Shown piece by piece: positions 42,475 to 51,383 of a stretch of DNA of 51,506 nt. Source of the DNA: an uncultured Actinomycetes bacterium (GTDB taxonomy: Bacteria; Actinomycetota; Acidimicrobiia; Acidimicrobiales; RAAP-2). The notes below the pieces were generated by a model. It was not told where the DNA came from. It saw nothing but the letters and a program-made list of their open reading frames with translations, and made no database searches. A program made the translations under genes and the position numbers. Positions within the stretch are counted from its first letter, which is position 1; each line of letters opens with the position of its first letter. Location: contig CAIQPR010000024.1 of the NCBI GenBank assembly GCA_903873775.1, positions 1 through 51,506 of the forward strand, in the 5' to 3' direction.

Positions 42475-44175
42475 TTAGCCAAACGTGAAGTCGTATGCCT
42501 GAACGCCAGGACTCGCGTGCAATGTGAGGATGCCCGCGGTCAACATGGGCCCCTTGAACAACGTGTAGAGCTTCGGGTACCCCGAGACGTGAATCGTGGT
42601 GACAGTGCCCAGTGGACCCGTAAGGCTCACGGTGCCCGTTCCTCCCAGGACGAGGTAGACGTCATTCGCCACAAAATTGAGTTGCAAGACGGCGTGACGT
42701 CCCGCGACGCCGTACCAGTCGTGCACATTCCACTCACCGCCCATCCCGAGAGAACCCACGGGGACGGGGTTGGGCAAGCTGTAGTTGGTCATCGTGTCGT
42801 TGACGATCGAGTTCGCGGTGTGCCGCGCACGCTCGTAACCGACGTAGGTCTCGGGACTCAGTTGCGACTGCGGCGTTAGGTCCGGAACACTCGTCGACGG
42901 TGGCAAATGCACCTTGGGATTAGCAGTCACCAAGAGCTGACGGATCAATTGCTCCGAGAGTCCATAATTACCCTCACCGAAGTCGGCGTGTCGCACGAGT
43001 CCCTTCGCGTCGACGAGATATTCAGCCGGCCAATATTCGTTCTGGTACGCGCCCCAGGTGTCAAGGTTGTTATCGACGGCTATTGGATACTTGACGCCGA
43101 GATTTTCTGCGGCCGACGCAATGTTCGACACGACGTGCTCGAAGGGGAACTCGGGCGAATGCACGCCCACCACGTCGAGTCCGTACGCGTGGTACTTCGC
43201 GTACCACGCTTCCACGTGCGGCAATGTGCGTTGGCAATTGATGCACGAGTAGGTCCAGAAATCAATCAAGACGACGTGGCCGCGCAGCGCGGTCATCGTC
43301 AGTGGCTTGTTGTCGGGTGTGTTCAACCACGAGGTAATGCCCGTGAACTCCGGGGCTGTCCCGCATTTTTGCAGAGTGGGATTCCCGCTCTGACAGTCCG
43401 TGATCGTCCCCTTGCCCGGTCCGTACTGCAGTGTGTGTAACTGCTTGCTGACGAACGAATTCTGCTCGATCGACTTTTGTAACGCCGAGGTGTATCCCGG
43501 CAACCACGTCTGCACGCCCGCGAGCGCGTTCGTCATGATGAGCAGCGCCATCAGCAGCATGAGCACGCCCGCGGCGGGACGCCATTTCGTCGCTCGCCGC
43601 ATGAGGTCACGATTACGTTCAACGACCCGCTCGCCGGCCAGTGCGATGACGGTCAAGGGAATCGTCGCCCCAAGGGCGAAGCACAAGGTGAGGATGAGCG
43701 TCGAAATCGTCACGCGATGTTGTGCGCCGAGCACCGTAATTGCGGTCAGGATCGGACCAGCACACGGCACGAAAACTGCGCCGAGGGCCAAACCCAAGAC
43801 AAATCCGCTGCGCGTGCGATCGGGGGACGAACGGGCGAATCGCGCGAAGGGACGCTCGAGCCATTCGCCGAGTGTCGGAACAATCAGTCCCAGCCCGAGC
43901 AGGATGATCATCGCAATGCCGATGTTGCGGAGGAGATCGTCCGGCAGGTGCAGAGCGTCGAGAATCGCGGTGCCGAAGAGGATGATGATCGTAAAGCTCA
44001 GGACGAGTCCAGCAACGACTGCGAGGGCCCGACGGCGTGAATGAGTGGGGGTTGCGTCCCCACCCTCAATCGGTGTCGTCCACGCCACGAACACCACGGG
44101 GAGGACGGGAAGAATGCAGGGAGAGATGCCCGCGACGAGTCCGGCGAGCAGCGCGATAGGAAAGAGCGCGATCAC
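42475..44175 (-). CDS. DipZ-like fusion: CcdA membrane domain, TlpA-like thioredoxin, C-terminal beta domain
   Basis: 566 residues from the second of two tandem GTG codons (44173-44175), which has GGAGG at five bases; the first GTG is nearly in contact with it. The CcdA part (about 1-225) has six or so helices with redox Cys in ISPCILPVLP and VFVPCAGPIL. The thioredoxin domain at about 270-420 carries WTYSCINCQRT (CxxC), and a jelly-roll-like domain ends the chain (NFVANDVYLVLGG). It passes electrons from the cytoplasm to exported thiols, for cytochrome c maturation or disulfide repair. This three-part architecture is that of mycobacterial DipZ. Confidence 0.9.
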   Translation of the reverse strand: MIALFPIALLAGLVAGISPCILPVLPVVFVAWTTPIEGGDATPTHSRRRALAVVAGLVLSFTIIILFGTAILDALHLPDDLLRNIGIAMIILLGLGLIVPTLGEWLERPFARFARSSPDRTRSGFVLGLALGAVFVPCAGPILTAITVLGAQHRVTISTLILTLCFALGATIPLTVIALAGERVVERNRDLMRRATKWRPAAGVLMLLMALLIMTNALAGVQTWLPGYTSALQKSIEQNSFVSKQLHTLQYGPGKGTITDCQSGNPTLQKCGTAPEFTGITSWLNTPDNKPLTMTALRGHVVLIDFWTYSCINCQRTLPHVEAWYAKYHAYGLDVVGVHSPEFPFEHVVSNIASAAENLGVKYPIAVDNNLDTWGAYQNEYWPAEYLVDAKGLVRHADFGEGNYGLSEQLIRQLLVTANPKVHLPPSTSVPDLTPQSQLSPETYVGYERARHTANSIVNDTMTNYSLPNPVPVGSLGMGGEWNVHDWYGVAGRHAVLQLNFVANDVYLVLGGTGTVSLTGPLGTVTTIHVSGYPKLYTLFKGPMLTAGILTLHASPGVQAYDFTFG

Positions 44176-44308
44176 CACAACCTCCGTTGCTTGGGCGTCC
44201 TACGGAGAGTAGTTGTCATTTGTAATCTGGCCATCACCAGATGTAGTTCCCGCGGGGGCCCACCGCGTTACACCCGAATTTTGTGACGACGCCCCCCCCG
44301 CCGTGCCA

Positions 44309-45049
44309 CTAGGTGACATCCCGCACCAGGGTCGCGACGTACGGCTCACTACGCGACGGGCGAATGACCTCAGCCATGCGCCACCCCGTCCCCGCGATGA
44401 CGGCCGCCATGTCGGTCGGGGAGACAAACAACCACTTCGACCACGGACCGACGAAACCATTGAAGTGATAGCGGTAGGACAACTGTCCCGGTGGGCGGCC
44501 GGCGGCACGATTGCGGAGAAAATAGTCACGCGTCACACACGGGGCACCGCCGAAATAGGGGCTCGTGCTGACCGCAAGGATGACGGCGTCGTCTCGAGCG
44601 ACGGAGGCCCAACGACGCAACCACCGACGAGTGGCCGGGATCGTGCCGAGCATCCCGAAGTTATTGCCGTAGAGCATCATCGTGTCGAAGGAAGCGAGAT
44701 CGTCGCCCACGTCCAAAACGGAGGCCGCCACCACGTTCTGCACGCCATTGCGTCGAGCGGCGTCAACCACGCGCTGGGACACGTCGAGACCCACCACGTC
44801 AACACCGCGACGCTGCAGCTCCAGGGACACCCGCCCCGCTCCGCATCCCACATCCAAGACACGGCCACGCACAAAACGAAGAGCCATCCGCTCCGCGTCG
44901 TACCACTGCCTCACCGGGGCGAGATACGCCTCAGCCCCGTCACCTTCACAGAAGTAACCGTCATCGCGCTCGTAGATCTCCGGCTCGTCGCGTCCATCGA
45001 CCCACTCGGAAATGGCAACACCAAAGAGGTCCAGCTCGAGTGGTGGCAC
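44309..45049 (-). CDS. class I SAM-dependent methyltransferase
   Basis: 246 residues starting at GTG 45047-45049. SAM-binding motif I is VLDVGCGAGRVSLEL, motif II VVGLDVSQRVVDAARR, and motif IV SFDTMMLYGNNFGML. The N-terminus has the YFCEGDGAEAYLAPVRQWYDAER segment found before the Rossmann fold in small-molecule methyltransferases. The acceptor is unknown. A leaderless-type -10 precedes the start. The gap to the dipZ-like gene (44176-44308, 133 bp) shows only a weak ATCTGG/CCAGAT hairpin at 44225-44242. Confidence 0.85.
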   Translation of the reverse strand: MPPLELDLFGVAISEWVDGRDEPEIYERDDGYFCEGDGAEAYLAPVRQWYDAERMALRFVRGRVLDVGCGAGRVSLELQRRGVDVVGLDVSQRVVDAARRNGVQNVVAASVLDVGDDLASFDTMMLYGNNFGMLGTIPATRRWLRRWASVARDDAVILAVSTSPYFGGAPCVTRDYFLRNRAAGRPPGQLSYRYHFNGFVGPWSKWLFVSPTDMAAVIAGTGWRMAEVIRPSRSEPYVATLVRDVT

Positions 45050-45056
45050 GCGAGCG

Positions 45057-45062
45057 ACTCTA
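45057..45062 (-). promoter_or_regulatory. -10 element for the methyltransferase (leaderless)
   Basis: TAGAGT on the minus strand ends seven bases before GTG 45049; no ribosome binding site. Confidence 0.45.
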
Positions 45063-45108
45063 CGTGTTGGGCGACGTCACTGCGAGCACCGCGTGCGAAG
45101 GGCGACAG

Positions 45109-47502
45109 TTACTTCGCCACCACGACTGACGTGACGAGTGTCGCCGGTGCGTGGGTTCCGTCGCCGGAGTACGTCGCGCTCAACGGAACCTTGCCCGCCG
45201 TCGGAAACATCATCGAACACGAACCCGACGACGATCCGACGCCGGCGTGCAGAGCAGTGGTGCAACCCGTCTTCGTCGACATCACTTTGACAGAGCCCGT
45301 AGCAAGGGGCCCGCCAGTGACCGTGACGGTGACGACCGACACCTTCTTGATGACCGCCGGAGTGACGTGCACCGAGACCGCGGGAACCGGCTTGGCCAGT
45401 GTGTACACCGAATTTGACGTGACGGCTTCGCACGTGCCGAACGGGGCGCACGCCACCTCATTGACAGTGTCACCACTGGCATTCGCTTGCTCTTGCGTCC
45501 AATAATTAGCTGAACCTACGTAGATCGTGCCATCGCCTGCAACCGCGACACATTGAGAGGCCGTAGGACACGACACGGATTGAAGACCCGATGAATCAAG
45601 CGCCACAGGTCGGCTCGCGCTGTATCCCGTGGACGTCGCCGTCAGTTCAATTATGTCTCCGTTCTCATCCCCGATGTAGCACGTCGAAATCTCGCCCGAG
45701 ACACAACCGAAGGCATCGGGTCCCCCCGCCGCGTCGACCGTGGTGGCACGATGCCACACGACGTTGGGAAGGTCCGCATCCTTCGTTGTGTACACAGTTC
45801 CATCTTCAGCCATGACAACGCAGGAGAAATTTTCTCCGCAAGCGATGTTCTGGAGCGTGACAGAGGGAGTCGACCCGGGGAAGGTCCCGCCACTAAAGGC
45901 AATCAGCTGTGACGAATTCTCAAACTCAAGCGGCTCAGACCAATTATTCATGAGCAAGATGCACGTGGAGAGAACGCAACTTGACCCAGTGGTCTTCCAA
46001 TAATTTCCGACGCCCTTCCAATGTGCATTAGCCAATTCAAACCCTTGGCCCTGCGTATCGACCGCGAGACACTGGCTGGTCTTTGGACACATAACAATTG
46101 AGAATCCCCCAGGAGCCAGCGTCACGTGCTCCTGCCTCGTCCAGACGTGGTCGACACCAATGAACACCCACCCCGCAGAATCAGTCGCGAGACACCAAAC
46201 ATTGGTCGTGCAAACCACTTGCGTGAGTTGATTGTCAACGTCGACCACTGCCGAAGATCCATTGAGTAATCCGGGCTGTGCCGGGTCGAACGTCAACGAG
46301 AAACCTTGATCGGTGAAGCCGACGCACAAGAAATTGTCTACGCACGACACTGTATTGAAATACGGGGTCACGAAGGGATACGCCCCATCAGCGACATACG
46401 GCGAATCCTCTGAAACAGAGAAAGTAGCTCCATTGGGTGAGTATGCAAGGTCGCCCTGGGAATCAATAAATGCACACAGGACCGTCGCCGGACTTTGCAC
46501 GTCGTCCGAGCACGACACCGTGTTGAGGCCCGGGTCGGTACCGAATGGTGCTGTTGAGTAGGGGGAGAAACACGACGAAGAGAGTTGACACACTGCGGTC
46601 AATTGACCGAGGGCGTCGGCGAGCGAGCAAAACACTCCGGCACTATTTTCTGGCGCGCCGATGCAACTCACTGAATCAAGTAGACCGTTTGCGTCGACCA
46701 AGTACGGGATTCCCCAGAGCCCGTTACTCCATGCTTCGATATCTCCGGCAAGTCCGATGGCAAGGCAGAACGGTGTCGGTGTCGCTTCGCGGGAATTCGC
46801 CGGAACGCAACTCACACCTGTGAGCCCTCCTGTGAATCCTTCGTCAATCCTCTCTGTTGAGCTCCATGTGCCTTGGAACAAGAAAGCATCACCTTGGTCA
46901 TCGACGGCCATGCACGCGTTAGCGCCAAAACACGAGAGCCCTTGTGGAGAACCTGAGGCGTCGAAAGTGGACGGCGTTGACCATGTTGTGTTCGTGAGAA
47001 CAGAGGATCGACCATTGGCGGACACAGCCGCACAGCCCCCTACCGCCCAGCAACTCACGGCCACCAGCGCAGAGCCCGGCGTGAGAGTCACCGGCGCTGA
47101 CCACGTCATGGTCCCGGGTGTTCCGTTGGTTCCGGCGCTCGCTTGTTCCGTACCGATCAAGGCCCGTCCAACCTGGTCGACGGCGACACACCAAATAGTT
47201 GCCCCGCCATCGGTCGTGAGACACGACATATCCGTGACTCCCCCCGTTGATGGGTCAATCGCCGACGGGGCGTCGGGATACCAAGTAGGAATTGACGCGT
47301 GAGGACGTACGAGGTGACCAATTTCTCGGTGTCGAATCTCCTCGGTAAGTCGGGTCCGCAACGAACGGTTGACGACGCTGTTACGAGTGAGGTGCGCGTG
47401 TCGAACTGACGCGCCGGTAGGCGCGGTGACGACACACGTCGACATCAACACGAGCGCGATTGCTCCGATCAATAATGAACCTCGTCGCCGCCCCAACGCC
47501 AT
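45109..47502 (-). CDS. large secreted protein: fourteen cysteine-pair repeats plus a C-terminal Ig-like domain
   Basis: 797 residues from the ATG at 47500-47502, with GGGAG six bases upstream. A signal peptide ends near residue 31. Fourteen cysteine-pair units follow, of the type VSCPTASQCVAVAGDG, LSCFGANACMAVDDQG and VSCVDNFLCVGFTDQG; some have longer loops between the two Cys (VSCVPANSREATPTPFC). Fourteen units suggest two seven-bladed propellers. The last 90 residues (VSVHVTPAVIKKVSVVTVTVTGG ... ATYSGDGTHAPAT) form a bacterial Ig-like domain. The base composition of this gene looks less GC-rich than the left half of the window. Role unknown; surface adhesion or binding is likely. Confidence 0.82.
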   Translation of the reverse strand: MALGRRRGSLLIGAIALVLMSTCVVTAPTGASVRHAHLTRNSVVNRSLRTRLTEEIRHREIGHLVRPHASIPTWYPDAPSAIDPSTGGVTDMSCLTTDGGATIWCVAVDQVGRALIGTEQASAGTNGTPGTMTWSAPVTLTPGSALVAVSCWAVGGCAAVSANGRSSVLTNTTWSTPSTFDASGSPQGLSCFGANACMAVDDQGDAFLFQGTWSSTERIDEGFTGGLTGVSCVPANSREATPTPFCLAIGLAGDIEAWSNGLWGIPYLVDANGLLDSVSCIGAPENSAGVFCSLADALGQLTAVCQLSSSCFSPYSTAPFGTDPGLNTVSCSDDVQSPATVLCAFIDSQGDLAYSPNGATFSVSEDSPYVADGAYPFVTPYFNTVSCVDNFLCVGFTDQGFSLTFDPAQPGLLNGSSAVVDVDNQLTQVVCTTNVWCLATDSAGWVFIGVDHVWTRQEHVTLAPGGFSIVMCPKTSQCLAVDTQGQGFELANAHWKGVGNYWKTTGSSCVLSTCILLMNNWSEPLEFENSSQLIAFSGGTFPGSTPSVTLQNIACGENFSCVVMAEDGTVYTTKDADLPNVVWHRATTVDAAGGPDAFGCVSGEISTCYIGDENGDIIELTATSTGYSASRPVALDSSGLQSVSCPTASQCVAVAGDGTIYVGSANYWTQEQANASGDTVNEVACAPFGTCEAVTSNSVYTLAKPVPAVSVHVTPAVIKKVSVVTVTVTGGPLATGSVKVMSTKTGCTTALHAGVGSSSGSCSMMFPTAGKVPLSATYSGDGTHAPATLVTSVVVAK

Positions 47503-47677
47503 GTATGTCTCCCTATCTGCCGCGGCGATCCGACGTGAGAACACAGACGCCAGCCCGACCCTCGAGTGATGGTAGCGAACGTGGATGTGTCATCGCCGGT
47601 GGCCAACTCCTTCCGAGCGCTAAACGTGCCGGAGGCAGAAAGACCCAGGCTCGACGCGGACGAGCAACAATGAGTGT

Positions 47678-48853
47678 GTGAGCGATGTCATTGACCAGCC
47701 CGATGACATCAGCTGGAGTCTGCGGCTCACGGGCGACGCCTACTTTGATTCCTCGCGGGCGTGGCGCATGCATATTGTGATGCTTGCTCTTGCCGAGGCG
47801 AGCATCGCGGCGTCCGCCCTGGCACTCGTCGTGGAATACCGGCACGATGGCGCCACCGATGGTTGGACCGTCCTAGCTCTGGTCGTCGCTCTCGGGTGCG
47901 CGACGATTGTGAGCAGTTGGGCGCTCTACGTACGCGACGCTCTCCTCCACATCATCGCGCGAGCAACAGGGCCACTGACCATTCGGTGGGCGGAGCCTCG
48001 CGCTTTCATCCGACGTGTCCGCGAAATGATGAACGCGAATGTACTGAAGCCGAAAAACATTCCACTGGCGTGGCGCTCCCCGCTCGCTACGACCCTCTGG
48101 CGCCTTCGCCTTGCGCTTCTCGTGATACTGGCCCTCTTCGGGTGGTCGATCTTTGATACGGGCGCCGCAATTGCCACTCCCGTTCTTACGTGGGCACCCG
48201 TGGTGTCACTTTCGTTTGGCTGTGCCATCACGTTGTTCACGCTCGTCCCCTTCATACTCACCGACATCGCCCGCCGCCGCTTCCGCGAGGCGGACATCGC
48301 GTCACTTCTGGAGCCGTCCACTCCGAACTGGCCGGTGCGCATCGTCTCGTTGGTTCTCGCGGTGACCTTCCTTGTTCTCTCCATCGTTCAGCTGGCGCAA
48401 CGAGCAATTCCCTTGGTGGAAGACGCCACCCACCTCTCCGGCCGGGCAACGACGTCGGTTGAACTTCCCAAGAGCACGCAAACGATTTACACGGGATGCT
48501 CCGACGATCTGAACTGCTCCCCGCTGGAACCCTCCGAGATCCGTGTGACGTCCTTCGCTACTCACGTGCGTCTCGAAGTGACCGACGACCAAGGAGTCGA
48601 CCACGAGAGTTTCGACGGGCACCCGTGGCTGTCAGTCGCCAACGTCCGCGTGCCGACAGCCGGCCGGTATCTCGTGACCTTGGGGGGCAGTGCCCACGGC
48701 CAGTACCGCATGGCCCTCTCCCAGTCTGCGATCTTTAGGGCAGTGCTGCCCCTCATCATCACCGTCCTGTGGCGGATGACTGCGTTGTGGCTGGGAGGCG
48801 TCGCCCTCTACGAGACGTTCTTCTTTCGTCGTCGACGAACGCCAACCTCTTGA
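47678..48853 (+). CDS. membrane protein of unknown function
   Basis: 391 residues starting at GTG 47678; no clear ribosome binding site or leaderless -10 supports this start. Four helices lie in the first 190 residues (MLALAEASIAASALALVVE, WTVLALVVALGCATIVSSWALYV and others), a fifth near 240, then an extracytoplasmic domain of about 110 residues with a Cys pair (GCSDDLNC), and a last helix before a basic tail RRRRTPTS. No family recognised. It diverges from the large Cys-pair repeat gene across 175 bp, in which I see no operator. Confidence 0.68.
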   Translation: MSDVIDQPDDISWSLRLTGDAYFDSSRAWRMHIVMLALAEASIAASALALVVEYRHDGATDGWTVLALVVALGCATIVSSWALYVRDALLHIIARATGPLTIRWAEPRAFIRRVREMMNANVLKPKNIPLAWRSPLATTLWRLRLALLVILALFGWSIFDTGAAIATPVLTWAPVVSLSFGCAITLFTLVPFILTDIARRRFREADIASLLEPSTPNWPVRIVSLVLAVTFLVLSIVQLAQRAIPLVEDATHLSGRATTSVELPKSTQTIYTGCSDDLNCSPLEPSEIRVTSFATHVRLEVTDDQGVDHESFDGHPWLSVANVRVPTAGRYLVTLGGSAHGQYRMALSQSAIFRAVLPLIITVLWRMTALWLGGVALYETFFFRRRRTPTS

Positions 48854-48918
48854 CGTCAACGTTGGTGAGCGTGTCTAACGATGTCTCCACCGCAGTAAGC
48901 GGTACTTGTGCCCAACAC

Positions 48919-51054
48919 CTAATGGCGCAGAGTCTTGATGACAATCGGGGTCGTCGGTGTTCCGGAGTCCCGCGATGATTGCGCAATCACCGTCACTTGG
49001 TATGTCGTGCCGGCGCGGAGACCGTTCACCGCCGCAATGGTCGCGGACCCAGGAACTGCCGTCGTTTCGTACCCGCGGGTGGATTTCGCAACTACCAGGA
49101 ACGCGGTCGCCACGGGACCCGACAGAGGCGCTGTCCAGTGCACGGTGATCGATGAGTTCGTTCGTGTCACGTTGGTGACGGTCGGCGTACCGGGAAAAAG
49201 TCCGTTGCCGATCAAGCGGATGATGCCGGCGCTGTTGTCGACGACGTAAAAATTGCTGCTCCCCGGCGCGACGGCGAGGGCCACGTCATCACCATGTTCA
49301 AGATATGACGACACCACCGTGTTCGTTCGTTCACTGATGGTGACCGCTGTGCCACTGTGATCAATCACGTCTACGGTCCCATTGGCGTCATCCACGATGA
49401 CCTCACGGGGGTCCGCACCAACCGCGATGGTGCGGCTGACAAGGTTGGAGCGAGTGTCAAGAACCGAGACTGTCCCGGAAGAACCATTGGCGACAAACAC
49501 CGTGGATCTGTCTTGGCTCACCGCAACGGACACCGGGTGTTCTCCAACCTGCACTGTCGCACTCACGTGACCGTTCGTTGGGTTCACCACACTAAGGGAG
49601 TTGTCCGCTGCGTTGGTGACGTAGACGATATGAGTATGGCTATTCACCGCCACCGACGACGGACCATTCCCGACAACACATAGCGTCACCACCAAATTGG
49701 AGCTCGGGTCAATCTCTTCCAAAGCGCCACCACTGACGTCAGTCACGTAGACCGCACCGTTACCTTGATCAACCGCAATCGCGGACGGAGTACCCGGTAG
49801 CCCTGCTGTGGCAATCACCGAGCTCGTTGCCCCGTTGATCACAGAGACGGTTTTGTCAGTTTCATTCGCGACGTAAATGCGGTCCAACGAATCATTGACG
49901 GCTACCGCAATCGGGCCGTCCCCAACAGGAATGGTCGCGACGACGGCGTTGGTGGCCAGATCAATCTGCGACACGGTGTCCTCGGCATAATTCGCGACAT
50001 ACATCTGGCCCGTCGTGCTGTCGACAGCTACAGCCCCGGGGTTCGTCCCTACAGAGATGGACCCGCGAATGGTCCCGGCGACCGTGCTGACCGAGATCAG
50101 TGTCGAGCTTTTCGCACCGCCGGCGTAGAGAAGTCCGTCGGACTCATCGATATCGAGAGCCGTCGGATAAAAGGGCATCGCAATGACACCACGCATCGCG
50201 TTGGTTTCGCTGTCAACTTCTTCCATCGTCGCGGAGTTCTTGAAGATGAGAAAGACGTGATTACCGGTTTGGTCGACCACCATCGCGGTCGGGCTCTTTC
50301 CAACTGCCACTGTTGTCGTCGTGGTGTCCGTCGCACCGTTGATGACGGCGAGGTTTCCCGACGCACCATTGAGGACGTAGACCGTGTTACTGCCGACGTT
50401 GACGCCCACGGCTATGGGATCGCCGCCCACCGGGAGAGTTGACTCGAGAACTCCCGTGCTCTCTTGAAAGATCTCGAGGAGGTTGGCCGTGCCCAACGTG
50501 GCGTACAGCGTCGACGTCACGTCGTCGATGGCGAGAGCAGTGATCCCGCCAGGAATCTTGACCGTCCGCACGACATGATTCGTCACACCATCAATGAAAG
50601 TGAGGCTGCGCCCCGACGAACTCGCCACGACAATGGTGTCGGAAGAAGGGTCGACCGCGAGGGCACTGGGCTGTGCCGACAACTGGAGTGTGTGAACGAC
50701 GGACAGAGTCTTGGCATTGATCACGTCCAATACCTTCTTGGCGCCCAGCGCGACGTATTCGGTGCCGGTTCCTGGGTCACTAGCTACAGCAACTGGATAC
50801 CCGGCAACGGGAATTCGCGTAAACACTGTGTTCGCCGATTCATTGACGACATTGACAAAACGACTGTGCTGGCTAATCGAGAACGCCAAGCCGACCGAGG
50901 AATCAAACGCAATACCGGTGGTCGGTGTTTTGACCGTGATCGTGGCGGCCCCGGACGTTTTAGAACTCACAACGGGAAACGCGGCGAAGGCTAGGACAAA
51001 TGCTGAAACGAGCGAAGCTCCACGCGTCACAAACCCACGACTCTTGCGGCTCAC
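48919..51054 (-). CDS. secreted YncE-like protein with fourteen repeats and a C-terminal fibronectin type III domain
   Basis: 711 residues from GTG 51052-51054, placed by GGAG six bases upstream. A signal peptide ends at about 38. Fourteen repeats of 42 residues follow, with consensus GPIAVAVD-x-STG-x-VYVAN-x-x-D-x-TVSVIN-x-x-TN-x-VVATIPVG, the YVTN/YncE type. Fourteen units fit two seven-bladed propellers. The final 95 residues, from TPTVTNVTRTNSSITVHWTAP to TTPIVIKTLRH, are a fibronectin type III domain. It should be cell-surface or released. The repeat consensus differs from those of the genes at 39.3 and 45.1 kb, so this is a third independent family. Confidence 0.85.
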   Translation of the reverse strand: MSRKSRGFVTRGASLVSAFVLAFAAFPVVSSKTSGAATITVKTPTTGIAFDSSVGLAFSISQHSRFVNVVNESANTVFTRIPVAGYPVAVASDPGTGTEYVALGAKKVLDVINAKTLSVVHTLQLSAQPSALAVDPSSDTIVVASSSGRSLTFIDGVTNHVVRTVKIPGGITALAIDDVTSTLYATLGTANLLEIFQESTGVLESTLPVGGDPIAVGVNVGSNTVYVLNGASGNLAVINGATDTTTTTVAVGKSPTAMVVDQTGNHVFLIFKNSATMEEVDSETNAMRGVIAMPFYPTALDIDESDGLLYAGGAKSSTLISVSTVAGTIRGSISVGTNPGAVAVDSTTGQMYVANYAEDTVSQIDLATNAVVATIPVGDGPIAVAVNDSLDRIYVANETDKTVSVINGATSSVIATAGLPGTPSAIAVDQGNGAVYVTDVSGGALEEIDPSSNLVVTLCVVGNGPSSVAVNSHTHIVYVTNAADNSLSVVNPTNGHVSATVQVGEHPVSVAVSQDRSTVFVANGSSGTVSVLDTRSNLVSRTIAVGADPREVIVDDANGTVDVIDHSGTAVTISERTNTVVSSYLEHGDDVALAVAPGSSNFYVVDNSAGIIRLIGNGLFPGTPTVTNVTRTNSSITVHWTAPLSGPVATAFLVVAKSTRGYETTAVPGSATIAAVNGLRAGTTYQVTVIAQSSRDSGTPTTPIVIKTLRH

Positions 51055-51341
51055 AGGGTGCTCCTTGCTTGTGTTGGCTCCTCGCTCAAAGTACCAGTAG
51101 AACTCTGACAAGTCCTTCGCCCAGCGAAGGCCGACGAGACTTACGTGCGGAAATCTCTCGATGAGTGAGGAGGTCAGCGAGTTCGAACAACGTGATGTGC
51201 GAGTAAACGGTGAGCGATTCCATCGGCATTATGGGGAATCCAGGGTTACGAGACACCACAATTACGTGCTATCGCTGCACTCCTGCAGAGGCGAGAGTGA
51301 ACCCGACCAGTTAGAAATCTTGCAGGAGCAAGGTATTTGAG
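51055..51341. other. intergenic stretch without recognisable genes
   Basis: 287 bases between the start of the YncE-like gene and the tRNA-Arg remnant. I see no convincing ORF, RNA or repeat here; it must hold the promoter of the minus-strand gene. Confidence 0.5.
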
Positions 51342-51383
51342 TGCGCTCGGAGGGATTCGAACCCCCAACCTTCTGATCCGTAG
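51342..51383 (-). pseudogene. 3' half of tRNA-Arg(ACG), displaced attachment site
   Basis: Read on the minus strand, the pieces from the anticodon loop CTACGGA (51383-51377, anticodon ACG) to the end are intact: anticodon 3' stem TCAGA, variable AGGTT, T arm GGGGG-TTCGAAT-CCCTC, acceptor CGAGCGC and discriminator A at 51342. The 5' half is missing: the next bases (CGAAG) cannot pair with TCAGA and no D arm or GCGCTCG follows. This is the usual att-site footprint of elements that integrate at a tRNA anticodon loop. Confidence 0.8.

Noticed and set aside
45109..51054. Genomic island ending at the tRNA-Arg remnant
   Set aside because: The lower GC of the large repeat genes invites this, but the broken side of the tRNA faces right, so the element should lie outside the window, not over these genes.
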